Shown here: in pieces, positions 23,912-29,694 of the stretch
How positions within the stretch are numbered: position 1 is the stretch's first letter
Layout: each line of letters begins with the position of its first letter
Source: Alistipes sp. UBA928
GTDB taxonomy: Bacteria; Bacteroidota; Bacteroidia; Bacteroidales; Rikenellaceae
Direction of reading: 5' to 3'
Assembly: GCA_002293665.1 (NCBI GenBank)
Contig: DBDQ01000013.1
Location: 1 to 29,694, forward strand
Length of the DNA stretch: 29,694 nt
Made by a program: the position numbers and the translations under genes
The notes under the pieces: model-generated
Database searches by the model: none
Told to the model about the DNA's origin: nothing
The model's input: the letters and a program-made list of their open reading frames with translations, nothing else

Positions 23912-25291
23912 CTACTTTTCGAGAGGCTCTATGTAAATCTCGAAAATGAGCGGTGTGTAGGGCTGTATCTCGGTCATCACAGAGTTATCCTCCTCTTCGA
24001 CGCCGTAATCCGACATGGGGTGGTTGTAGTAGGAGTTGTAGGGATCGTAGTAATTTCCGTAGCCGCCGTACATGCTGCCGTAGCCCCCGTATCCTCCATA
24101 CCCGCCATAACCTCCGTACATGCTGCTGTAAGAGAGATATTGCAACATCTGGCTCTGGTAGGCCAGCTGCTGTTGCTGAGCCTTCGACTGGCCCATCGCG
24201 CCGTAACCGTAGGACGACGAGAAGACGATGCGGCTCCACTGGCCGCGCCTCAGCTCGGGTATCGCACGGAAGAACGCCGCGATTACGCTCTTCTCTTCCT
24301 TGTCCTTGTCGTCGGCCGGTCTGTATTTCATTGCCGAGAACGATTTACTCTCTGCGGTATAGTTCTGGTTCTTGCGGCGGTTGAAGAACTCGTCGTAGAC
24401 CTCGGGTATGTTGGTGTCGAAGATGAAGCCGTGGGGATACTCCGCCGTGGGCAGGAAACGGCCTATGAACCATATCACGGCTGTCGAGTCGAGCCCCAGA
24501 CTGTCGCGGTGTTCGAACTCCTTGGTGGGGAATTTGGCCAGCAGGTCGGCACGCGGGCGGAAATTGATCGTGTCGACATAGAACGCCAGCGCGAGCGAGT
24601 CTTTCGCCTCCTTGCCCCATCGTTGGGTGGCGAACTGCTCGACCAATCTCTCCTCGTATGTGATCGGGTTTTTGTTGACGTCCTTCACCTCGAGGTCCTG
24701 GATTATGATCTTGTTGCCCGACAACGGATACTGGCCGCCGTAGCCCTGGTTGTTGGAATAGGTGTCCGAACCGAAGGCGAGGTACGACGGCAGGTAGAGC
24801 TTGACGTGCGAACCGGCGGTGAGTTTGATCTTCGAACCGTCGGCCTTGGTGAGCTCGTTCTTCAGCGCCCAAAACTGCCCCGCGCTCATGTCGTAGTCGG
24901 GCGATGCGCCGAGATAGGAGTACCGGGGAGCGTAATAAGTGTGGGGCGAGAAAGTGCGCTGGCGCAGCGCCTCGATCGAGTCGCGCGTGGCGAAGACGTT
25001 GCCCGCCACGTCGGTGTAGGTGAAGTGGAGATTGGCCCACACCACGGTGTCCTTGCCGCCGGGAACGCTCTGGTCGCCGTCGGCCAAAAACTGCACCCAG
25101 ATGCCGTTGGACTGGCGTTCGACCTCTATACCGCGGCTCCTGACATATTTTTCGACCCAAGCGTCGAGCGACGCCTGCTCAAGGGCGTTGACATCTTCCG
25201 GTTCGCGTTTGGCGCACGAGGCGATTGTCATCACAACGGCCACCGCCGTCACGAAAATTCGTAATCCGTAACTTGTAATTCGTAATTTCAT
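23912..25291 (-). CDS. Lipoprotein with two FKBP-like domains and a Gly-Tyr repeat insertion
   Basis: A 459-residue lipoprotein. From ATG 25291 the signal ends in TIASC (lipid-modified C26); a longer frame to 25540 only overlaps the upstream gene. The first FKBP-like domain (about 70-190) carries the typical end KLYLPSYLAFGS...QYPLSGNKIIIQDLEVKDV. The second starts near 240 (VIWFIGRFL). It has SVIAAFFRAIPELRRGQWSRIVFSSSYGYGAMG near 335-362 and, after an insertion of about 70 residues, resumes with IQPYTPLIFEIYIEPL, the normal last strands. The insertion is Gln-rich (QSKAQQQQLAYQSQ), then rich in GGY and MYGGYG units, then acidic. FKBP proteins isomerise prolyl bonds or act as chaperones; the conserved aromatic active-site residues are not obvious, so activity is uncertain. 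The start overlaps the upstream stop by 4 bases. Confidence 0.75.
   Translation of the reverse strand: MKLRITSYGLRIFVTAVAVVMTIASCAKREPEDVNALEQASLDAWVEKYVRSRGIEVERQSNGIWVQFLADGDQSVPGGKDTVVWANLHFTYTDVAGNVFATRDSIEALRQRTFSPHTYYAPRYSYLGASPDYDMSAGQFWALKNELTKADGSKIKLTAGSHVKLYLPSYLAFGSDTYSNNQGYGGQYPLSGNKIIIQDLEVKDVNKNPITYEERLVEQFATQRWGKEAKDSLALAFYVDTINFRPRADLLAKFPTKEFEHRDSLGLDSTAVIWFIGRFLPTAEYPHGFIFDTNIPEVYDEFFNRRKNQNYTAESKSFSAMKYRPADDKDKEEKSVIAAFFRAIPELRRGQWSRIVFSSSYGYGAMGQSKAQQQQLAYQSQMLQYLSYSSMYGGYGGYGGYGGYGSMYGGYGNYYDPYNSYYNHPMSDYGVEEEDNSVMTEIQPYTPLIFEIYIEPLEK
24030..24130 (-). repeat. Gly-Gly-Tyr coding repeat
   Basis: The codons around residues 388-420 of the longer FKBP-like protein read MYGGYGGYGGYGGYG, then SMYGGYG, then NYYDPYNSYY. 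The DNA is imperfectly repetitive: the Gly and Tyr codons vary between units, so the repeat is kept mainly at protein level. Boundaries are approximate. Confidence 0.85.
25259..25286 (-). repeat. Heptanucleotide tandem repeat over signal-peptide codons
   Basis: On the minus strand four 7-base units follow each other: ATTACGA, ATTACAA, GTTACGG, ATTACGA. Because 7 is not a multiple of 3, all three frames are used in turn and give the peptide LRITSYGLRI at residues 3-12 of the FKBP-like lipoprotein, just before its hydrophobic core. Confidence 0.85.
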
Positions 25292-25956
25292 CGTATGATC
25301 TCGATCTCTGTCACTTCGATAACTATGGTACTGCCGGGCGGAACGTCGTAAACTGTGCGGTTGCCGAAAGCGAGATCGGAGGTGATATAGACCCGCACCT
25401 CGTCGCTCGACACGCCGTTCGGATCCTCGTCGTTGTCCGGATCGCCGTCGCCTGCTCTGCACGAGATTAACGCCTCCTGCAGCGATTTTAGTATGCCGTC
25501 GTCTTCGCCCACCTTTATTTTGAGCGGTTCGGTCGACCACCCCGCGAAGTCGGGGTTGCTACTGAACAGATGGCTTATGCGCGAGGGGATGTTGGTGTAG
25601 AATGTTCGGCAGCTCTCGAAGTTGTTACCGGCAAAGACCCTCGCGTCGAACATGAAAGCTATGCTGTCGCCCCGTTCGATGCCGTACAACTCCTGGGGGC
25701 CGCGGCCGGTGCGATCCTCGTTGACGATGTGGCGGTAAGTTCCGCGCACCATGTCGAACCATCCCTTGATGCGCTCCGGGGTGGGGGGATTGATCTCGGG
25801 CAGGTTGTTCCGTTCGTAGATGCCCTGCGATTCGAGCGCTTTGAATATGGCGTTCTGCGCCGTTGCCACCCGGTCGTCGTTCTTACCGCACGATGCCAAT
25901 GCCACGAGCGCAAACGCCGCAACACACACCATACCGATACATCTGCGTAATAGCAT
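25288..25956 (-). CDS. FKBP-like lipoprotein
   Basis: A 222-residue lipoprotein with signal FALVALASC (lipid-modified C23), followed by GKNDD, an acidic start that in some Bacteroidota marks surface export. The C-terminal half looks like an FKBP fold: SLQEALISCRAGD near 150-162 in place of the usual W-x-x-x-L-x-x-M-x-x-G-x, then EVRVYITSDLAFGNRTVYDVPPGSTIVIEVTEIEI at the end, matching the family's IPxxLAYG...IPPxSxLxFxVxLxxI. The N-terminal region (about 25-80) is helical with no known motif. The stop overlaps the start of the longer FKBP-like gene as ATGA, so the two are co-translated and may work together. Clients are unknown. A promoter box lies only a few bases before its ATG. Confidence 0.8.
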   Translation of the reverse strand: MLLRRCIGMVCVAAFALVALASCGKNDDRVATAQNAIFKALESQGIYERNNLPEINPPTPERIKGWFDMVRGTYRHIVNEDRTGRGPQELYGIERGDSIAFMFDARVFAGNNFESCRTFYTNIPSRISHLFSSNPDFAGWSTEPLKIKVGEDDGILKSLQEALISCRAGDGDPDNDEDPNGVSSDEVRVYITSDLAFGNRTVYDVPPGSTIVIEVTEIEIIR

Positions 25957-25963
25957 AACCGCG

Positions 25964-25971
25964 CAAAGGTA
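25964..25971 (-). promoter_or_regulatory. -7 promoter box of the FKBP-like pair, nearly leaderless
   Basis: TACCTTTG on the minus strand matches TAnnTTTG and ends 7 bases before ATG 25956. The predicted RNA would carry only about 3-5 bases before the start codon. No clear -33 TTG is seen at standard spacing, and read-through from pit, whose stop is 42 bases upstream, is also possible. Confidence 0.55.
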
Positions 25972-25998
25972 ACGATTTTTTTCGATAACAGGTACTCT

Positions 25999-28224
25999 TT
26001 ACTTTCTGGGCGTTGCGTCGACGAAATATTTCTGGCTCTTGAGCAGGTTGCGACTTTGGAGCACCATCGTTTTGGTCTCGTTGAGGATGTTGAGGAACAG
26101 CACGCTCGTTTTGGTGCTGCCCTTCTCGCCCTGAATGCGGCGCAACTGGCTCTTAATTACGTCGCCGATCATCTCCATCAACCTGTCGCGGCCCGTCATC
26201 ACCTTGTCCATGTCGCGGAAATCGTTGGTTTCGAGCATGCTGTTGATCTTGTCGTAGAGTTTCTTCACGTTATCGTTGACCCGCATAAGGTCTTGCGCCT
26301 GCTCCTTCGAGAATCCCTTGTGGTTGTTGTCGATATGGTCGAACGCCGGGCGGGTGATGTGCACGAGCGATTTTGTCACCTCGCTCAGGTAGTCCACCAC
26401 CTGCACGTAGTAGTGCACGGTCTCGATGTCGGCGCCTTTCAGTTTGTCGAGCACCGGCATCATGGCGTATTTGCGTTCGCGTGAGCGGTAGAACAGTTCG
26501 TTCGATTCGCGCACCAGTTCGCGCAGAGCTTTGCGGTTCTCCTTCATCACCGCCACCATCGTGCGGTTGTAGATGCCCGTCACGCGATCCATCACCTCGC
26601 GCACCTCGTCGGTCGACTGGGTGATAATGGCGCCCTCGCCGCCGCCCCCCGTGAAAGCCTCCGATCCGTCGTCGTCGAGATTTTTGCGTTTCGCCTTCAG
26701 GTTGCTGCGAATGAGCAGGAACAGCGCCAGCGCCGAGATGACTATGATCGCCACCGTGCCGCCGTACATCAGAGCCAAGGCTATGGCGAAAGCTATGACG
26801 AAAGCTCCGAGGCCCGTCACGAACCATCCCATCACGACCGTCACCACGCCCGAAATGCGATACACGGCAGTTTCGCGTCCCCAGGCTCTGTCGGCCAGCG
26901 ACGAACCCATAGCCACCATGAAAGTTACATAAGTTGTGGAGAGCGGCAGTCCGAGACCCGTACCGAAAGCGATCAGAAGCGACGACACAATGAGGTTGAC
27001 CGTGGCGCGGATCAGATCGTAGTGTGCCGAATTTTTGGCGGCGGGGATATCCAACTGCTCGAACCGGCTGTTGATCCACTCCTGGCCGCGGGCCGGGACG
27101 ATCCACTTGTAGCCGATGTTCATGGCGACGGCCGCGCGAACCACCGCGCGCGAGAACATGGTGGATTGGAACTTCTCATCGCCCTCCTTGGCGCTGGAGA
27201 GTTTGATCTCGGTCTCGGTGACGTTCATCGCCTTTTTGGAGAACCACAGCGTGGTGATCATGATAAAGCCCGCGCCCACCATGAGCAGGAAGTTGGCCGG
27301 AACCTGATCCCGCAGGCCTCCCATCATCATCCCGGAGTCGCCCGACGCTACCGCCATATTATAGGAGTCGAGCCCCGCGATGGGAACCCCGATGAAGTTC
27401 ACAAGGTCGTTGCCCGCGAAGGCCAACGCCAGCGAGAACGTACCTATAAGAATAGTCACCTTGAGTATGTTGATCCGCAGCATCTGCAGGCCCAGCAGAA
27501 TGATCGCCGCCCCGACCCACATAGAGCAGAAGAACAGCCCCGTGTGGGAGTTGACGAAGGCCAGAAACTCGGTGCCGGCCAGCGGTGCCTTCAGCCCTTT
27601 GATCAATACATAATACAATATGGTGGCAACGGCACCGCCGCACCACACCGACCCGAACCAGCGGAATACCTTCGCGTACCGGAACGAGAACACGAGGCGC
27701 GAGACCCACATCACCACCGAACCCACCAACAGGGCCACCACGACCGAGGCGAGAATACTCAGTATGATACCCGACGCGCGCGCCGTGTTGATGTACCTGC
27801 CGAGTTGGGCGATCGTTTCTGCCGGGTCGGCCGAGATTTTCACAATCGACACCGCGATCGCCGCACCCAGCAGCGCGAAGATCAGCGACACGGTGGTCGA
27901 AGTGGGCAGCCCCAGCGAATTGTAGACATCCAAAAGGATTATGTTGCCCAGCATCACTGCGAGGTAGAGCATCATCACCTCGTGGAAGTTGAACAGCTCG
28001 GGATTGAACATGCCCGTGCGTGCCACCTCCATCATGCCGCTCGCCGTGAGCGTACCCACCACGATGCCGAGCGACGCCACGAGCAAAATGATGCGCAGCG
28101 GGGCGGCTTTGGAACCGAGAGCGGAGTTGAGGAAGTTGACGGCGTCGTTGGTGACGCCCACGAAGAGGCCCGAGATGGCGGTGATCGCCAGAATGACAAG
28201 AACTACGGTGTAAATAATCTCCAT
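25999..28224 (-). CDS. pit: Inorganic phosphate transporter (PiT family) with PhoU-like C-terminal domain
   Basis: A 741-residue inner-membrane transporter importing phosphate with a cation. The PiT signature occurs twice, as expected for the internally duplicated family: GVTNDAVNF at 23-31 and AGNDLVNFIGVPIAG in the second half, paired with GLPTSTT at 108-114 and GLPLSTT further on. About ten or more hydrophobic helices span residues 1-520. A charged soluble tail of about 190 residues follows (from REVMDRVTGIYNRTM), helical and similar to PhoU, which probably senses or gates. This long fused form is common in Bacteroidota, whereas E. coli Pit lacks the tail. It lies between ruvA and the FKBP-like lipoproteins, with no pst genes nearby. 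Confidence 0.93.
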   Translation of the reverse strand: MEIIYTVVLVILAITAISGLFVGVTNDAVNFLNSALGSKAAPLRIILLVASLGIVVGTLTASGMMEVARTGMFNPELFNFHEVMMLYLAVMLGNIILLDVYNSLGLPTSTTVSLIFALLGAAIAVSIVKISADPAETIAQLGRYINTARASGIILSILASVVVALLVGSVVMWVSRLVFSFRYAKVFRWFGSVWCGGAVATILYYVLIKGLKAPLAGTEFLAFVNSHTGLFFCSMWVGAAIILLGLQMLRINILKVTILIGTFSLALAFAGNDLVNFIGVPIAGLDSYNMAVASGDSGMMMGGLRDQVPANFLLMVGAGFIMITTLWFSKKAMNVTETEIKLSSAKEGDEKFQSTMFSRAVVRAAVAMNIGYKWIVPARGQEWINSRFEQLDIPAAKNSAHYDLIRATVNLIVSSLLIAFGTGLGLPLSTTYVTFMVAMGSSLADRAWGRETAVYRISGVVTVVMGWFVTGLGAFVIAFAIALALMYGGTVAIIVISALALFLLIRSNLKAKRKNLDDDGSEAFTGGGGEGAIITQSTDEVREVMDRVTGIYNRTMVAVMKENRKALRELVRESNELFYRSRERKYAMMPVLDKLKGADIETVHYYVQVVDYLSEVTKSLVHITRPAFDHIDNNHKGFSKEQAQDLMRVNDNVKKLYDKINSMLETNDFRDMDKVMTGRDRLMEMIGDVIKSQLRRIQGEKGSTKTSVLFLNILNETKTMVLQSRNLLKSQKYFVDATPRK

Positions 28225-28257
28225 ATCTTTTCGTTAGAAAACACTTTTTCCCGGTTA

Positions 28258-28265
28258 CAAAAATA
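28258..28265 (-). promoter_or_regulatory. -7 promoter box of pit
   Basis: TATTTTTG on the minus strand fits TAnnTTTG and lies 33 bases before ATG 28224. No good -33 partner is seen. No pho-type repeat was recognised. Confidence 0.5.
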
Positions 28266-28341
28266 ATACGGGATTTCGAATATCACTCCGACTCCGCTCT
28301 TTTTTTAACACGATTGTAACATCAATCGAGCCACAAACAAT

Positions 28342-28944
28342 TCATAATTTTTTCAGTGCGTGGCGAATAACATCCTCCACGGCAAGACCAGGCGAATCTT
28401 TCATCACGGCTCTCACCACCTTGTCCGACGCGGCGCGCGAGAATCCCAGCATTGCGAGTGCGGCGAGAGCCTCGTGGTGTACGGCGTCGTCGGCCGCAGC
28501 GCCTTTTCCCGTTCCCGACCCCGCTTCGCCCGTGTCGAAAGCTATACCGGTCATCTTGTCGCGCAGTTCCACGATTATCTTTTCGGCTGTTTTCAGGCCC
28601 AGCCCCTTGACATTCTTGAGCAGCACGGCGTTCTCACTCGAGATGATGTTCGCAAGCTCCGACGGCGAGAAGGTCGACAGTACCATGCGCGCCGTGCCGC
28701 CGCCCACACCCGACACGCTCACCAGACGGCGGAAAAGCTCCCGCTCGGCCGTAGTGGCGAAACCGTAGAGTACCTGCGCATCTTCCCTCACCACGAAATG
28801 GACAAACAGACGCGCCTCGGCCCGGCCCTCGATCTCGGAAAAAGTCTGCAATGATATATTAAGGTAATAACCCACCCCTCCCGCCTCGACGACGGCGTAG
28901 GCGGGCGTCAACTCGGTAACCCGGCCCGAAATGTACTCATACAT
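28342..28944 (-). CDS. ruvA: Holliday junction DNA helicase subunit RuvA
   Basis: Binds four-way junctions and loads the RuvB motor during recombinational repair; 200 residues, the usual size. Domain I (OB fold) covers 1-62, opening with MYEYISGRVTELTPAYAVVEAGGVGYYLNIS, which is highly typical. Domain II carries two helix-hairpin-helix motifs, VSVSGVGGGTARMVL (75-89) and NVKGLGLKTAEKIIVEL (111-127). After a flexible Gly/Ala linker (135-150), domain III (about 152-200) contacts RuvB. ruvB and ruvC are not in the window, so it is a stand-alone gene, as often in this phylum. Its promoter region is shared with the divergent OmpH-like gene. Confidence 0.97.
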   Translation of the reverse strand: MYEYISGRVTELTPAYAVVEAGGVGYYLNISLQTFSEIEGRAEARLFVHFVVREDAQVLYGFATTAERELFRRLVSVSGVGGGTARMVLSTFSPSELANIISSENAVLLKNVKGLGLKTAEKIIVELRDKMTGIAFDTGEAGSGTGKGAAADDAVHHEALAALAMLGFSRAASDKVVRAVMKDSPGLAVEDVIRHALKKL

Positions 28945-28957
28945 AAAAAATCAATTT

Positions 28958-28989
28958 GTTGCAAAGATATTAAAAAAAATGTACCTTTG
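28958..28989 (+). promoter_or_regulatory. Promoter of the OmpH-like gene
   Basis: TTG at 28959-28961, 20 bases, then TACCTTTG at 28982-28989: a near-consensus Bacteroidota promoter. The leader would be about 35 bases to ATG 29029. The -33 element abuts the -7 box of ruvA on the other strand, so the two polymerases would compete. Confidence 0.75.
28962..28969 (-). promoter_or_regulatory. -7 promoter box of ruvA
   Basis: TATCTTTG on the minus strand, 18 bases before ATG 28944, so the leader is short (about 14 bases). It overlaps the spacer of the divergent plus-strand promoter. Confidence 0.65.
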
Positions 28990-29028
28990 CGCGCTAATGG
29001 GAAACCAAATAAAACAAAACAATACCAG

Positions 29029-29622
29029 ATGAAAAAAGCATTAATCATCGCCGGAGCGGTGTTGGCAATGGCGGCCTGTAAGAACACGGGCAGCGCTACG
29101 GTCGACGGTGGCGCCACATCGACAGGGGAACGCAACGTCGAAACCGTCTACGACATTGCATACATAAAGATGGACTCGCTCGTGCAGAACTACGACCGAT
29201 TCATCGAACTGAGTGGGGCTTTCGAGGCAAAGGCGACGAAAGTCACCGGCGATCTCGAGGCAAGGGCACGTGCGTTACAGAACGAAATGGTGAGTTTCGA
29301 GGACAAGATCAACAAGGGCCTCATGACGAGCCGTGACGCTCAGGCCGAGCAGACCCGCATCCAGAACAAAGGCCAGCAGTTTGAAACCGACCGCCAGAAC
29401 CAGGTGGCCGAACTCGCCGAAGAGGAACAGGTGATGACCAACCAAGTTTTCCACGCCATCAACGACTATGTGGCTAAATTCAACGCCGACCTGCGCTACA
29501 AAATGATCCTCACGACCTCCGGAGGCTCGCCCGTGATCCACGCCGACCCGGCGCTCGACATCACCTCCGTGGTGCTTAAAGGACTCAATGAAGAATATGC
29601 AGCAGAAAAAGCCGCGAAATAA
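29029..29622 (+). CDS. OmpH/Skp-like periplasmic chaperone lipoprotein
   Basis: A 197-residue lipoprotein from ATG 29029, chosen because it gives the signal ALIIAGAVLAMAAC (lipid-modified C17); the frame is open upstream to 28987 but that part overlaps the promoter. The mature start VYDIAYIKMDSLVQNYDRF is the typical opening of the OmpH/Skp fold (I-A-Y-V-N-x-D-x-L). It is followed by a long charged coiled-coil arm (about 60-140: EAKATKVTGDLEARARALQNE, with GQQFETDRQNQVAELAEEEQ) and a return segment ending VLKGLNEEY. Skp-type trimers hold unfolded outer-membrane proteins in the periplasm. Most family members are soluble; a lipid anchor is a variation seen in Bacteroidales. It stands alone, without the bamA gene next to it. 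Confidence 0.85.
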   Translation: MKKALIIAGAVLAMAACKNTGSATVDGGATSTGERNVETVYDIAYIKMDSLVQNYDRFIELSGAFEAKATKVTGDLEARARALQNEMVSFEDKINKGLMTSRDAQAEQTRIQNKGQQFETDRQNQVAELAEEEQVMTNQVFHAINDYVAKFNADLRYKMILTTSGGSPVIHADPALDITSVVLKGLNEEYAAEKAAK

Positions 29623-29634
29623 AAAATATTTAAT

Positions 29635-29642
29635 TATCTTTG
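29635..29642 (+). promoter_or_regulatory. -7 promoter box before the last gene
   Basis: TATCTTTG, 32 bases before the ATG at 29674, preceded by an AT-rich stretch without an obvious TTG. It probably starts a ribosomal-protein transcript. Confidence 0.65.
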
Positions 29643-29673
29643 CGACCTCAATTTTTTAAAACAAACGAATAAC

Positions 29674-29694
29674 AATGCCTGTAAAGATCAGATT
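29674..29694 (+). CDS. rpsP: Probable ribosomal protein S16, first 7 codons only
   Basis: ATG at 29674 opens MPVKIR and runs into the window edge. MPVKIRL is the usual beginning of bacterial S16 (bS16), and a consensus promoter box lies just upstream. Only six full residues are visible, so the assignment rests on this short match and on the lack of another good candidate. Confidence 0.6.

Noticed and set aside
25292..25540. N-terminal extension of the longer FKBP-like protein
   Set aside because: The extra 83 codons are Arg-rich, overlap the upstream FKBP-like gene and would bury the lipoprotein signal.
28311..28328. CGATTG/CAATCG hairpin between ruvA and pit as a terminator
   Set aside because: Only six pairs, and no T-run on the minus strand where it would be needed; support is too weak to call.
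1..29694. CRISPR arrays, tRNA/rRNA genes, insertion sequences, integrase or attachment sites
   Set aside because: No regularly spaced repeats, no cloverleaf or rRNA-like segments and no transposase or recombinase frame were seen while reading both strands by eye. Short degenerate cases could be missed.

Overview
The window looks like a chromosomal segment of a Bacteroidota bacterium of the order Bacteroidales. A moderately high-GC, Alistipes/Rikenellaceae-like member is my best guess, not a proven assignment. The evidence is two SusC/SusD pairs, a PorX-type response regulator, many lipoproteins with Bacteroidota-style signal peptides, AT-rich start regions without strong Shine-Dalgarno sequences, and repeated TAnnTTTG promoter boxes (-7 element of the Bacteroidota primary sigma factor).

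Left part (1-13.9 kb, mostly housekeeping). A porX-like gene on the minus strand runs off the left edge. It is followed on the plus strand by an HU-family DNA-binding protein, a 30-residue very basic protein (AURKAIP1/COX24-type, bS22/mS38-like ribosomal protein), RNase G/E (rng) and the transcription-repair coupling factor mfd. Overlapping the end of mfd begins a tightly packed run with an envelope theme: coaX (TTG start, G10 tract), an outer-membrane beta-barrel protein, a TPR protein, lptC, a CNNM/CBS transporter-like protein and a PpiD-like periplasmic folding factor. Two strong hairpin terminators then separate this run from the convergent genes.

Middle part (14-23.8 kb, accessory). Two complete SusC/SusD outer-membrane uptake pairs lie in tandem on the minus strand, each with its own likely promoter and terminator. 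No glycoside hydrolase, sulfatase, peptidase or dedicated regulator accompanies them, so the substrates are unknown. Pair 1 (13997-18558) is visibly less GC-rich than pair 2. Its only consensus promoter lies about 480 bases upstream, giving a long structured leader. On the opposite strand of that leader sits a compact candidate small RNA (about 18720-18849). It has a promoter box directly before it, a closing stem joining both ends, a 16-bp perfect central hairpin and a G-rich/T6 end. This is the most interesting unexplained element in the window.

Right part (23.9-29.7 kb). On the minus strand are two overlapping genes for FKBP-like lipoproteins. The longer one has an unusual Gln-rich and Gly-Gly-Tyr repeat insertion and a heptanucleotide repeat over its signal-peptide codons. 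Next come a phosphate transporter with a PhoU-like tail (pit) and ruvA. Divergent from ruvA, on the plus strand, are an OmpH/Skp-like lipoprotein and the first codons of what is probably rpsP (ribosomal protein S16).
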